Positions 1 through 8,765 are shown, numbered from the stretch's first letter. The stretch: DNA of 64,000 nucleotides from Pseudomonas duriflava (GCF_007830155.1 NZ_VLKY01000009.1:62001-126000); one strand, 5' to 3'. The notes: a model not told the origin generated them from the letters alone. Numbers and translations are program-made.

Positions 1-113
1 GTACGCATCACTACGGCATGCCAATGATCATCTGGATGCTGGCTTTTCTGATCAAGCTGGCGGAAAGCTTCAGACTGCGGCATCTGCTCAAGCAGGCTCA
101 GACGCCGAAGTAA
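1..113 (+). CDS. C-terminal end of a membrane protein, cut by the window edge
   Basis: An open frame enters from the left edge (first full codon at base 3) and stops at 111-113. The last 36 residues contain a hydrophobic stretch (MIIWMLAFLIKLAE) and then a basic tail (RLRHLLKQAQTPK). This looks like the final transmembrane helix and cytoplasmic tail of an inner-membrane protein. Too little is visible to name a family. Confidence 0.45.
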   Translation, partial: THHYGMPMIIWMLAFLIKLAESFRLRHLLKQAQTPK

Positions 114-206
114 ACCTCCTGGTTCTTATCCTTACCGCTCCGCTTTACATGTACCCGCCCGGCTTTCGCTCGCTCTGACGGAGCGACGCGCAGGGCAGGG
201 AGGGCG

Positions 207-971
207 ATGCCGTATGGGCGTTGCAAAGGCTTTATCCGTTTTCATTTTCTGTTGTCGTTGGTTTTTCCTATGCTTCAAGCGCTTTCTGCGCACTCCACAC
301 TATTGTGGGGTGTCGCTGCTGGTATCGTTCTGCTGTTAGTTATCAAGTTCAAGCTGTCCAGCACGTTTCGCCGTGATTTCCCCTATGTGCTTAATGAGGC
401 TCTCTTCACGCCTGCCGAACGCAATTTTCTACGGGTACTGGACAGCGCGGTCGACGATGACTACCGCGTTTTCGGCAAGGTGCGCATTGCTGACGTGGCC
501 AGCGTTACCGATATGCGTGATCAAAAGCGCTGGTACCGAGCATTTAACAAGATCAGTGCTAAACATTTCGATTATGTGCTTTGTGATCCAGAGGACTTGT
601 CATTTGTTGCGGTCATCGAGCTGGACGATAAATCCCATGAGCGCGCCGACCGGCAGGAGCGGGACGTCTTTGTCGAAGGCGTGTGCAAGGCGATCAACCT
701 GCCGCTCATTCGGATTCCAGCACGTGCGACCTATTCGACTACAGAGGTAAGAAGCGAAATTCTGGATGCCTTGCGTGAGCGTGGTGCATCAAGGCCCCGC
801 CGCAAAAAAGCGAGTCAACGTATAGCGCCTTCTACGGCTACCCCGGTCTGTTCGCGCTGCGCTTCGCCCATGGTACGGCGACAAGCTAGAAGCGGCGCGA
901 ATGCCGGTGAAGCGTTTTGGGGCTGCAGCGCTTTTCCGACTTGCCGCCATGTGAAGCGCATCAATGAGTGA
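207..971 (+). CDS. DUF2726 protein with membrane anchor and C-terminal topoisomerase-type zinc ribbon
   Basis: The 254-residue frame has one hydrophobic helix (about residues 29-47), then a DUF2726 domain (about 60-190). The core VIELDDKSH followed by an RD pair and LPLIRI resembles the E-x-D/K strand of the restriction-endonuclease-like fold. The C-terminus (about 213-250) is a four-cysteine ribbon (CSRC...WGC...TCR) of the type found at the end of DNA topoisomerase I. Family knowledge: DUF2726 has no established activity; a nuclease role is inference. The start at 207 follows GGGAGG closely; ATG at 270 would remove the first 21 residues but keep the helix. It converges with the DNA ligase gene. 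Confidence 0.75.
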   Translation: MPYGRCKGFIRFHFLLSLVFPMLQALSAHSTLLWGVAAGIVLLLVIKFKLSSTFRRDFPYVLNEALFTPAERNFLRVLDSAVDDDYRVFGKVRIADVASVTDMRDQKRWYRAFNKISAKHFDYVLCDPEDLSFVAVIELDDKSHERADRQERDVFVEGVCKAINLPLIRIPARATYSTTEVRSEILDALRERGASRPRRKKASQRIAPSTATPVCSRCASPMVRRQARSGANAGEAFWGCSAFPTCRHVKRINE

Positions 972-1081
972 AGGTGCGGCGGTTGTAGAAAGCGCCGCCG
1001 GTAGGCTCCTTGATAGATAATACCAGCCTATTAGTTTGGCAGAATAATACCTGATCGTGAGGCAACAGTAATCAGTAACGT

Positions 1082-2803
1082 TTAGACCAGAAGCCCCTGC
1101 AGGATCTCCAGCGTGTCGGCTTCCTCGACAGGCTTATCGTGTCGCCAGCGCAGCATGCGGGGGAAGCGTACGGCCACGCCACTCTTATGACGAGTAGAGA
1201 GGGCAATGCCTTCGAAGCCCAGCTCGAATACGAGGGTCGGTTCGACGCTGCGCACCGGGCCGAATTTTTCGACGGTTGTCTTGCGAACGATAGCGTCGAC
1301 CTTGCGCATTTCTTCGTCGGTCAGGCCGGAGTACGCCTTGGCGAAAGGCACCAAGGTACGATCCTTCGTGCCGGGTGGGCCATCCCATACGGCAAACGTA
1401 TAGTCGGTATAGAGACTGGCGCGGCGGCCATGTCCACGTTGGGCATAGATAAGGACGGCATCGACAGAAAACGGGTCGATCTTCCATTTCCACCAGGTGC
1501 CCATGTCCTTTGTTCGTCCAACGCCATAGAGCGAGTCCCGTGCTTTGAGCATCATGCCTTCTACGCCCAAGGTGCGGGAAGCTTCCCGTTGCTGGGCAAG
1601 ATCCTGCCAGTCCTTTCCAGTAAGCAAGGGCGAGGGGCGAAGTAGCGGACTGTTACACGCTGCTGTAACGGCTTCAAGCTGAGCGCGGCGTTCATGTTGC
1701 GGGCGGCTACGCCAGTCTTGACCCTGCCACTCCAGAAGATCGTAGGCCAGGATTACGACGGGCACGTCTTCGAGCAGTTTCTTGCTCAAGGTCTTACGAC
1801 CTATGCGCTGTTGCAGGAGCGCGAAGGGTTTAACGCCGAAGGGAATAGGCTCGCCCGGCGCATGCTCGGCCTGCTGGTGCGTAACTTCTTTGCTGCTCAT
1901 GAGCAGGTCGGGGGTTTCTTCATCTTTCCAGACTACGATCTCACCGTCGATAACCGTACCGTCGGGCAACCCGGCTGCCAGCGCATGAAGTTCAGGGAAG
2001 CGGTCTGTGACCAGATCTTCGCCTCGCGACCAGATCCACAGGCGTCCATCGCGCTTGACCAGCTGTGAACGGATACCGTCCCACTTCCATTCCACCTGCC
2101 AGTTTTCGACAGGGCCAAGCTGAGTTTCGAATTGCTCGACCGGCAATTGCAGGGCATGAGCCAGAAAGAACGGATAGGGCTGACCGCCGCGCTGGGCATG
2201 TTCATCCTCCGACTCGGGGGCGATCAGGGCGCGGTAGCGTTCAGCTGTAGGGCGGTGGGACAGGTCTGTATAGCCAACCAGGCGCTGTGCTATACGCTTG
2301 GCATCAAGGTCCGCCATGTTTGCCAATGCACGTGTTACCAAAAGCTTGGACACGCCGACGCGGAACTCGCCGGTGATGAGCTTGAGACTGACCATAAGGC
2401 TAGGTCGGTCCAATTGGGACCACAGCATGGGCAAGCGTTCGGCCAGTGCTTCCGGCGGTAGGCCGCGCAAAGGCAGGAGCCGTTCTTCTATCCAGACTGC
2501 AAGCCCCTCATCGGAAACATGTTCGGCCGTTGGGATAAGCAAAGACATCGTTTCTGCCAGATCGCCTACGGCCTGATAACTTTCCTCAAAGAGCCACTCC
2601 GGTAAACCCGATGCCGCAATCGTCAGCTCCCGAAGCTGGCGTGTTGGTACCGTACGCCGAGGGCGCCCTCCGGCCAGGAAATAAACAGCCCAGGCCGCAT
2701 CGGCCGGCTCGGCCTGGCTGAAATAATCCTGCATGGCCTGGAGTTTGGCATTACTGGAGGTAGTAGCGTCCAGACGGGCATAGAGATCGGCGAAGGCTTT
2801 CAT
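1082..2803 (-). CDS. ATP-dependent DNA ligase of the ligase-associated exonuclease/helicase family
   Basis: The 573-residue protein has an N-terminal ligase domain (about 1-200), the adenylation motif KWDGIR with nucleophile Lys240, the DGEIV motif near 286-290, and a C-terminal OB-fold region ending in the basic RFPRMLRWR stretch. It seals nicks after AMP transfer from ATP. This length and N-terminal extension match the bacterial ligase that normally sits in an operon exonuclease-ligase-Lhr-type helicase-phosphoesterase. Here the exonuclease is present 1.5 kb upstream on the same strand, but an opposite-strand gene lies between them and no helicase or phosphoesterase follows. ATG at 2803 gives a full-length protein. 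Confidence 0.93.
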   Translation of the reverse strand: MKAFADLYARLDATTSSNAKLQAMQDYFSQAEPADAAWAVYFLAGGRPRRTVPTRQLRELTIAASGLPEWLFEESYQAVGDLAETMSLLIPTAEHVSDEGLAVWIEERLLPLRGLPPEALAERLPMLWSQLDRPSLMVSLKLITGEFRVGVSKLLVTRALANMADLDAKRIAQRLVGYTDLSHRPTAERYRALIAPESEDEHAQRGGQPYPFFLAHALQLPVEQFETQLGPVENWQVEWKWDGIRSQLVKRDGRLWIWSRGEDLVTDRFPELHALAAGLPDGTVIDGEIVVWKDEETPDLLMSSKEVTHQQAEHAPGEPIPFGVKPFALLQQRIGRKTLSKKLLEDVPVVILAYDLLEWQGQDWRSRPQHERRAQLEAVTAACNSPLLRPSPLLTGKDWQDLAQQREASRTLGVEGMMLKARDSLYGVGRTKDMGTWWKWKIDPFSVDAVLIYAQRGHGRRASLYTDYTFAVWDGPPGTKDRTLVPFAKAYSGLTDEEMRKVDAIVRKTTVEKFGPVRSVEPTLVFELGFEGIALSTRHKSGVAVRFPRMLRWRHDKPVEEADTLEILQGLLV

Positions 2804-3055
2804 GATGGTCTCGCTTTCCTAATACCGCGGTTTGAAGCGATGAGGACCGGGCCGCTTGCTCATTATCGTATAGAGCAACGTCTCTGTTTTCACTATCGCT
2901 TCGCTGTTGTTATGAGCCTGTTAAAGGGAAAGGAGTTCTTTGTGCCGCCTGATACATGTTTTTTTTCATATTCCTGCGCCCTGTTTACCTATGGGCGTGG
3001 AACAGCTCGACAGCTGTTCCCTTCTAACCTCTATCTAATGATGAGGTTGTAGTAA

Positions 3056-4297
3056 ATGGGGCAACATATACGCTTTATTTGGATCGAATGCCGGGATAGC
3101 CTCTGGTTCCTTCCCATGGTCATGTCGCTTTTGATGGCTGGGTTGGCTGTGGCTCTGGTTTCCCTGGAGCGCTTGGGAATAATCAGCTCGGGTGAGCAGC
3201 TGGTATGGTTGGCGGGCAGTACAGGAGAGGGGGCTCGCTCAGTATTATCGGCAATCGGAACCAGCGTGGTGACGGTTACCGGTACTGTTTTTTCCATCAT
3301 GATCGTTGCGCTTCAACTCTCCAGTAGCCAGTTCTCTCCGCGTCAGCTCAGAAACTTCATGTCTGATCGTGCCAATCAGGTAGTGCTGGGAGGGCTGGTA
3401 GGTACTTTTACGTACACATTGATTGTTATGAGTATGGTTCGTTCCGCCTCACCACAGTCGGCGCCTTTTGTTCCGCAGATTGCTATGGCCTTAGGCGTCG
3501 TACTGGCACTTACCAGTATCGGATTGATTGTTTACTTTATTGATCATGCTTCTCGTGCCATGCAGATTGCCGTCATCTTGCAACAGGTGACACAGCAGGC
3601 TGTTGGGCAAATCGAGCATGCCTTTGTGCCTCTTGGGGAAAAACAGGCGGAGCTTGATCCTTGTGTAAGCGAGGCATTGGATAAAAAAGGATACCCGCTC
3701 TGCACCGAACAAGGGGGATACTTGCAGGCAGTCGACCGTGAAGAGCTGCTTAAACTGGCACGCAAGCAAGGTTTAATCGTTCGCTTAGAGCATCGTATTG
3801 GAAAGTTTATTCTGCCGGGAGATGTACTCGCCTTGGTCTGGCCTGCTGAGGCTATTGATGAGACCGTTATGGCTGAGCTACGCAAAAAGTTCGTCCTTGG
3901 CTCAGACCGTACGCCGGAGCAAGATATCGAGTACTGGCTGATCGAGATGGCGGATATTGCAATCAAGGCGTTATCCCCCTCGATCAATGATCCAACCACG
4001 GCCTTTCGGGTTATCGATCGGCTCTGCGAGGTATTGACCATTTTGGGTCAACGGCAAGCCTGTTCGATTTATTGCAGTGAAGACGGGCGGATCCGCTTGA
4101 TCGAGCGACCGTTGTCTTTCGAACTAGCCGTAGGGCTTGCCTTTGAGCAAATTTATCACTTTGGTCAAAGCAATCCCTCTGTACTTAAAAAGCTGGCTGG
4201 CTCGGTAACTGCCCTGATAAGGCTACTCCCGCATGAAAGGCAGGCCGTTTTGGTTCAATACAGTCGCTTGCCGGAAGATGTAAAGGACAAGCTTTAG
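3056..4297 (+). CDS. DUF2254 family membrane protein
   Basis: The 413-residue protein has four predicted membrane helices in its first 165 residues (about 17-38, 65-88, 109-129, 142-162). Between helices 2 and 3 is the conserved segment LQLSSSQFSPRQLRNF, diagnostic of DUF2254. A soluble C-terminal half (170-413) follows. Molecular function is not established. GAGG nine bases before ATG supports the start. The gene lies in the opposite orientation between the ligase-associated exonuclease and ligase genes, so it looks like an insertion into what is usually one operon. A hairpin terminator follows at 4313. Confidence 0.85.
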   Translation: MGQHIRFIWIECRDSLWFLPMVMSLLMAGLAVALVSLERLGIISSGEQLVWLAGSTGEGARSVLSAIGTSVVTVTGTVFSIMIVALQLSSSQFSPRQLRNFMSDRANQVVLGGLVGTFTYTLIVMSMVRSASPQSAPFVPQIAMALGVVLALTSIGLIVYFIDHASRAMQIAVILQQVTQQAVGQIEHAFVPLGEKQAELDPCVSEALDKKGYPLCTEQGGYLQAVDREELLKLARKQGLIVRLEHRIGKFILPGDVLALVWPAEAIDETVMAELRKKFVLGSDRTPEQDIEYWLIEMADIAIKALSPSINDPTTAFRVIDRLCEVLTILGQRQACSIYCSEDGRIRLIERPLSFELAVGLAFEQIYHFGQSNPSVLKKLAGSVTALIRLLPHERQAVLVQYSRLPEDVKDKL

Positions 4298-4312
4298 CCC
4301 CTATTGGAACAG

Positions 4313-4350
4313 GGCCTCTTCAGCGCACCCCTGCGTTCAAGAGGCCTTTT
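4313..4350 (+). terminator. Intrinsic terminator between convergent genes
   Basis: GGCCTCTT (4313-4320) pairs with AAGAGGCC (4339-4346) and TTTT follows. It serves the DUF2254 gene and overlaps the last codons of the convergent exonuclease gene, so it can also act on the minus strand. Confidence 0.7.
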
Positions 4351-5353
4351 CAATTACGGATTCGTCATCCTCTTCGCCGTATTCGGTAGTAAAGCCCTGT
4401 GCATCCAGCCCTTGCTCACGCAGATAGCGTACCAGCACGCTTACTGAACCGTGGGTCACCATGACTCGTTCGGCCCCGGTCTGCTCGATAGCCCATAGCA
4501 GGCCAGGCCAGTCGGCATGGTCGGAAAGGACGAAACCACGATCCACACCCCGACGGCGACGCGTGCCGCGCAGCATCATCCACCCGCTGGCAAAGGCATC
4601 ACTGTATTCGCCGAAGCGGCGAACCCATGTGCTGCCGCCTGCTGAAGGAGGCGCAATGATCAGGGCTTTGCGCAGGAGCGGATCGTTCTTCTTGAAATCT
4701 CCGGCATAGTGGGTTTCCGGCAGGTAAATCCCACCTTTCCGGTATACGCGATTAAGCGGCTCTACAGCGCCATGGGTCAGAATGGGGCCGATACTGGCAT
4801 CGATGCCATGCAGGATGCGCTGGGCCTTGCCAAAGGCATAGCAGTAAAGAATGCTGGCACGCTCTTGCATAGCGTTCTGCCGCCACCATGCGTTGATCTG
4901 TTCAAAAATCTCGCTCTGCGGTTGCCATTTGTAGATCGGCAAGCCAAACGTGGACTCCGTGATGAACGTATGGCAGCGCACAGGCTCGAAGGCAGCGCAG
5001 GTGCCATCCGCTTCGACCTTGTAGTCCCCCGATGCTACCCAGACCTCACCCTGATACTCCAGCCGCACTTGGGCCGAGCCCAGTACATGGCCGGCGGGGT
5101 GAAAACTGATTTTTACACCGTGATGATCGATTACTTCGCCGTACTGCAGCGTTTGTAGGTTGATGTCTTGGCCTAGGCGGGAGCGCAGGATGCCTTCACT
5201 AGGTGCCGAACCAAGGTAGTGCTGGTTTCCCCAGCGAGCATGGTCTCCATGGGCATGGGTAATGACGGAGCGTTCGACGGGGCGCCACGGGTCTATATAA
5301 AAATCACCAGGGGGACAATAAAGACCTTCGGGACGGGCAATGATGAGATCCAT
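4337..5353 (-). CDS. Ligase-associated DNA exonuclease, metallo-beta-lactamase fold
   Basis: The 338-residue protein carries the metal-binding motif HAHGDHA (residues 33-39), a later FHPAGHVLGSA motif, an ASGDYK motif and a distal DHADW motif. These are the hallmarks of the metallo-beta-lactamase/beta-CASP nuclease group (SNM1/Artemis-like). In the family it is encoded directly before an ATP-dependent ligase and is assumed to process DNA ends for it. The ligase gene follows here only after an inserted opposite-strand gene. The start ATG at 5353 lacks a clear ribosome binding site but gives the expected N-terminus. Confidence 0.9.
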   Translation of the reverse strand: MDLIIARPEGLYCPPGDFYIDPWRPVERSVITHAHGDHARWGNQHYLGSAPSEGILRSRLGQDINLQTLQYGEVIDHHGVKISFHPAGHVLGSAQVRLEYQGEVWVASGDYKVEADGTCAAFEPVRCHTFITESTFGLPIYKWQPQSEIFEQINAWWRQNAMQERASILYCYAFGKAQRILHGIDASIGPILTHGAVEPLNRVYRKGGIYLPETHYAGDFKKNDPLLRKALIIAPPSAGGSTWVRRFGEYSDAFASGWMMLRGTRRRRGVDRGFVLSDHADWPGLLWAIEQTGAERVMVTHGSVSVLVRYLREQGLDAQGFTTEYGEEDDESVIEKAS

Positions 5354-5482
5354 GGCTACGCTCGTGAGGGACGTATCTATCAGAGCAGAGGGAGGCGGCC
5401 GAGTTCTGTAGATTCTGGATCTGAAAGCGGAGGGCAGGCTGCACGAAAGCAGGCGATGGATAACTGGCCTTTCCTCTTCTGG

Positions 5483-7060
5483 TCAAGTGCTCTCGTAATA
5501 GCCAAGGGACAGGCGTTTGGCGTGCTGTTCCAGTAAGAGAAGTACATCAGCAGCCGGTACTGCACGGCTAAACAGAAAGCCTTGCCCGAACTCGCAACCG
5601 GCGGACTTGAGCCAGGTTGCTTGATAGCTGTGTTCGATGCCTTCGGCAATGGAAGGCATGTTCAGGCCGTGCCCAAGGCCCAGGATGCAGCGTACGATCT
5701 TGTCGTCCTTTTCGTTGATAATCATGGAATTAATGAATTCACGATCAATTTTCAATTTGTCGAATGTAAAACGACTGATCTGCGCCATGCTCGAATAGCC
5801 AGTGCCAAAATCATCGACAGACACCTTAATGCCTAAAGCGCGGAGCGTATCAAGGCTGAGCTTGGCCTGTTTGATATCTTTGATGATGGCGGTTTCGGTG
5901 ACCTCGATCTCCAGACGTGAAGGTGACAGGCCCGTTTGTATAAGAATGTTTTCTAAACGTGCGGGTAGATTTGGGTCTCGCAGGTCGACAGCGCTCAGGT
6001 TAAAGGACAAGAACAAATGCTCCGGCCAGCTCTGGGCATCCTGGCAGGCCAGGAGCAGGAGGTAATCCGTAAGTTCAGTCATTTGGCCGCTATCTTCGGC
6101 CGCCGGGATGAATTTATCGGGTGGAATCGAGCCATGTACCGGATGGTCAAGACGAGCCAGCGCTTCAAAGCCGGCAATCGTCATGCTGCCCAGTGCGACA
6201 ATCGGCTGATACTCGGGACGTATATAGCTTAGTTCGAGCGCTTCGCGCAGTGTCTGGGAAATGCGGGACTGTTCTTCTAGGACATGATCTTGCGTCACGT
6301 CAAAGAAGCGAATGGCATTTTTGCCGTTACGCTTGCCCTGATAGAGCGCCACGTCGGCTCGGCGCAGCAACGTACTCATATCGGTTCCGTCGTTCGGATA
6401 GCGGGAAACGCCATAAGTAGCCGCCGTGGTTAGAACCGTCGAGCCCAGTACGCAGGGGCTCGACACCAGCCGGGCCAAGCCTTCCAAAGTGGCCTTTGCT
6501 GCCGTCTCGCTCTTGGCCGAATGCAGCAAGATGGCAAATTCGTCTCCGCCCAGCCGACACAGGAAGTCGCCCTGCGGCAATGCAGATCCGATCCTTAAAC
6601 CAATATCCTGCAGAAGCGTGTCTCCTATGCCGTGGCCGTAGATATCATTAATTGCCTTGAAGCCGTCCAGATCGAAGATAGAGAGGAAAAAAGGCTCGTT
6701 ACTGGCTCCCACGGCGCGAGAAAAATGCTCTTGAAGCGCTCGGCGGTTGGGTAGGTGGGTCAGATTGTCGTGAGTGGCTAGATGATAGGCTTCTTCCTGG
6801 GCCTGCTTGCGAGCAGCAATTTCCTTGCGCATGTCCACGATACGCCTGAAACCGAAAATGAAGCCGCACCAACCGATGATAACCAAAGCGGTAAATACTT
6901 CATCAACTTCCCAGCTCTCATGCGTTGCGCTGAAGCGGACCACGGCCTCAAAGAATTCGAAGCGAACCAGGGCCAGCAAAGCGGCTACGCCAAGTACAAG
7001 AACGATAATGAAGTCCCTGATGACTTCCCGAGAGGAAAATAGCGAATGGTTACTCGACAT
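5483..7060 (-). CDS. Membrane GGDEF-EAL protein (cyclic di-GMP synthesis/breakdown)
   Basis: The 525-residue protein has two N-terminal membrane helices (about 13-33 and 55-73) with a short periplasmic loop, a GGDEF domain with intact GGDEF at 171-175, and an EAL domain with EAL at 299-301 plus later EVTETAI and DDFGTGYS motifs. Both catalytic signatures are intact, so cyclase, phosphodiesterase or both activities are possible. The inhibitory RxxD site ahead of GGDEF is absent (PQGD at that place). It probably senses a signal at the inner membrane, but no known sensor domain is visible. It stands alone between the exonuclease gene and the nitrate cluster. Confidence 0.9.
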   Translation of the reverse strand: MSSNHSLFSSREVIRDFIIVLVLGVAALLALVRFEFFEAVVRFSATHESWEVDEVFTALVIIGWCGFIFGFRRIVDMRKEIAARKQAQEEAYHLATHDNLTHLPNRRALQEHFSRAVGASNEPFFLSIFDLDGFKAINDIYGHGIGDTLLQDIGLRIGSALPQGDFLCRLGGDEFAILLHSAKSETAAKATLEGLARLVSSPCVLGSTVLTTAATYGVSRYPNDGTDMSTLLRRADVALYQGKRNGKNAIRFFDVTQDHVLEEQSRISQTLREALELSYIRPEYQPIVALGSMTIAGFEALARLDHPVHGSIPPDKFIPAAEDSGQMTELTDYLLLLACQDAQSWPEHLFLSFNLSAVDLRDPNLPARLENILIQTGLSPSRLEIEVTETAIIKDIKQAKLSLDTLRALGIKVSVDDFGTGYSSMAQISRFTFDKLKIDREFINSMIINEKDDKIVRCILGLGHGLNMPSIAEGIEHSYQATWLKSAGCEFGQGFLFSRAVPAADVLLLLEQHAKRLSLGYYEST

Positions 7061-7424
7061 TATCGACGGGCTCGGTCATAGAGTAGAAAAGGAGCGCAGC
7101 AAGCAGCCCCTGCCGTAAGCAAACGCTAGTCAGTAATCGACCGGGTGCTTACAAACCTGAGGGCTTCACATTAAAACGACCGTTTACTGTTCAGCAATAG
7201 CAAGCTATCGATTCGGATATCTATACGTCTGAAACTAAGGGACTAAACGGTGAGCCGAGATTGAAGTTTGCTGCTTGGTCCTTGGCGAGCCAGTGTTGTC
7301 GTGAAGATAGCGAATATTCGGCTATATCGCGCAGCTCAAAATGCTGCTCCTATGAGCCTTGCCATAGGGTAGCTTTACATTGTGGTCAGTAGACCTTTAC
7401 CTGGCAGCGCTTTTTTGTCTTGTT
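7061..7424. other. Gene-free stretch
   Basis: The 422 bases between the GGDEF-EAL gene and the end of cobA hold no convincing reading frame. The only structure I see is the long inverted repeat at 7425-7468, listed separately. The right part of this stretch presumably contains the promoter of the GGDEF-EAL gene, but no strong -35/-10 pair stands out. Confidence 0.5.
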
Positions 7425-7468
7425 AGCGCTCCCTTTGTTTGAATGCTCGTTCAAACGAAGGGAGCGCT
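7425..7468 (-). terminator. 18-bp hairpin downstream of cobA
   Basis: AGCGCTCCCTTTGTTTGA (7425-7442) and TCAAACGAAGGGAGCGCT (7451-7468) form an 18-bp stem with one G-U pair and an 8-base loop. It lies just after the cobA stop codon. There is no U-tract after the stem on either strand, so it may be a transcript-end or stability hairpin rather than a classical terminator. Confidence 0.4.
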
Positions 7469-7482
7469 GGATAGAGGCGGCA

Positions 7483-8238
7483 TTACCCGAAGTGTGACAG
7501 CGGCTCGCAGAGCGGCGTGGACTGTACGAAGGACGCTCCCACCACATCGCCAATAACCAGGATCGCCGGGCTCTTGAGCTGGAAGAGGGCGGCGTCTATC
7601 TGGAGGTCGGCCAGGGTACTGCGACCTTCGCGCTGCTGGGGAAGTGAGGCGTTCTCGATCATGGCTACCGGTGTCGAGGCAGGCAGGCCACCTTCCAGCA
7701 GGCCCTGTTGTACGTCCTGTAGCCGCGCAACGCCCATGTACACAACCAGCGTAGTACCGCTTTGCGCCAGGGCCTGCCAGTTTAGCGTGCTGTCATCCTG
7801 GGTATGGGCCGTCACCAGCGTGACGCCTCGGGCAATGCCACGATGAGTCAGGGAAATACCCGACAGGGTCGCGCCGGCCAGTCCTGCTGTGATGCCGTTA
7901 ACAATCTCTGCCTGCACACCTCGTGCGGCCAGCCACTCGGCTTCTTCGCCACCCCGTCCGAAGATGCACGGATCGCCGCCTTTTAGCCGCGCCACCACTT
8001 TGCCCTGGCGGGCATAGCGCAGCATAAGCCGGTGGATAAAAGCTTGGGGCGTGGAGCGACAGCCGCCGCGCTTGCCGACTTTGACGATGCGTGCTGTTGG
8101 GCAATGCTCCAGAACGGCTGGATTGACAAGGTCATCGATCAGCACAACCTCTGCCTCATGAAGAGCGCGTACGGCTTTGAGCGTCAGAAGCTCCGGATCA
8201 CCAGGGCCTGCGCCGATCAACCAGACTTTCGCATTCAT
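7483..8238 (-). CDS. cobA: Uroporphyrinogen-III C-methyltransferase (siroheme precursor synthesis)
   Basis: The 251-residue protein shows the SUMT signatures GAGPGDPELLT (residues 9-19) and GGDPCIFGRGGEE (about 87-99). It adds two methyl groups from S-adenosylmethionine to uroporphyrinogen III to give precorrin-2, the precursor of siroheme. The usual bacterial length is about 250-280. It lacks the CysG dehydrogenase/chelatase half. In Pseudomonas nitrate clusters this gene supplies siroheme for nitrite reductase, but no siroheme nitrite reductase is encoded in this window. It is transcribed as its own unit behind an ANTAR-type leader (8332-8430) and a candidate sigma-54 promoter (8451-8467). 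Confidence 0.95.
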   Translation of the reverse strand: MNAKVWLIGAGPGDPELLTLKAVRALHEAEVVLIDDLVNPAVLEHCPTARIVKVGKRGGCRSTPQAFIHRLMLRYARQGKVVARLKGGDPCIFGRGGEEAEWLAARGVQAEIVNGITAGLAGATLSGISLTHRGIARGVTLVTAHTQDDSTLNWQALAQSGTTLVVYMGVARLQDVQQGLLEGGLPASTPVAMIENASLPQQREGRSTLADLQIDAALFQLKSPAILVIGDVVGASFVQSTPLCEPLSHFG

Positions 8239-8331
8239 AGATAAACCCTCATCAGACGTTCTAGGGTCCTGGATCGTCAGTTCTTAATCGAAACGATAAT
8301 TCAGAACGCTTGGTATAAAAACACGGCAAAT

Positions 8332-8430
8332 AAAAAAGGCGCACCCGCTGTTACCAGCGAGGACGCCTTTGTCCGGTTCCGTAGAGATACGTAGTCTCCC
8401 GGAGGTGCCGTGGTCGCCTTTGATCACGGC
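8332..8430 (-). promoter_or_regulatory. ANTAR-type antiterminator leader of cobA
   Basis: Read on the minus strand, hairpin P1 (8430-8407) has loop AAAGGC, and hairpin P2 (8374-8361, GGAC/GTCC stem) again has loop AAAGGC. The 3' arm and loop of P2 are also the 5' arm of an intrinsic terminator (8370-8332) ending in TTTTTT. Two hexaloops with A1 and G4 next to a competing terminator is the established target motif of ANTAR antiterminator proteins. NasT encoded in this window is the expected ligand. Confidence 0.85.
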
Positions 8431-8450
8431 ATCGTATGTAAAGCGTTGGT

Positions 8451-8467
8451 TGCAGTGATTATGCCAA
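8451..8467 (-). promoter_or_regulatory. Candidate sigma-54 promoter of cobA
   Basis: The minus strand reads TTGGCATAATCACTGCA. The GG and GC dinucleotides are exactly ten bases apart; there are two departures from TGGCAC-N5-TTGCA. A start point about 11-12 bases after GC would fall some ten bases before leader hairpin P1. Confidence 0.6.
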
Positions 8468-8530
8468 GTACGCAAAGGCCTGAGCTAGTGGGGTTTAAGA
8501 CAGGCCGAGCAGTATTGATACCACTAAAGT

Positions 8531-8547
8531 TGCACCAAGGAGGGGCG
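8531..8547. promoter_or_regulatory. Candidate NtrC half-dyad upstream of cobA
   Basis: TGCACCAAGGAGGGGCG keeps the TGCAC half of the NtrC dyad and a degenerate second half. It starts 64 bases upstream of the sigma-54 site, the same spacing as the better dyad ahead of the flavoprotein operon. The rest of 8548-8765 shows no gene or clear signal. Confidence 0.3.
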
Positions 8548-8765
8548 CTGTGTGTTGATTCAGTGCGCTTGCTTGAGGCATGACGTGCTCATAGACCTAT
8601 CGAAATGCGTTGCCTTGTGTACAGAAAACCTAGAAAGGCCTGAGATGATGGCTGTAACGTAGGTCGTCTGCCAGAGGCCTATTCAGTGGTACTTCTCCCT
8701 ATGTAAGTTGAGTAGGGCGACCCGTATGCGGTAATGCTGAAGTGGGTCGCCGTGTCAGTTGTCTC

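Noticed and set aside
3056-4297. DUF2254 gene as part of a mobile element inserted between exonuclease and ligase
   Set aside because: No transposase, terminal inverted repeats or target duplications were seen at its edges; simple rearrangement is enough.
8284-8475. A 63-codon minus-strand frame ahead of cobA
   Set aside because: It lies over the leader RNA hairpins and sigma-54 promoter and has no protein features.
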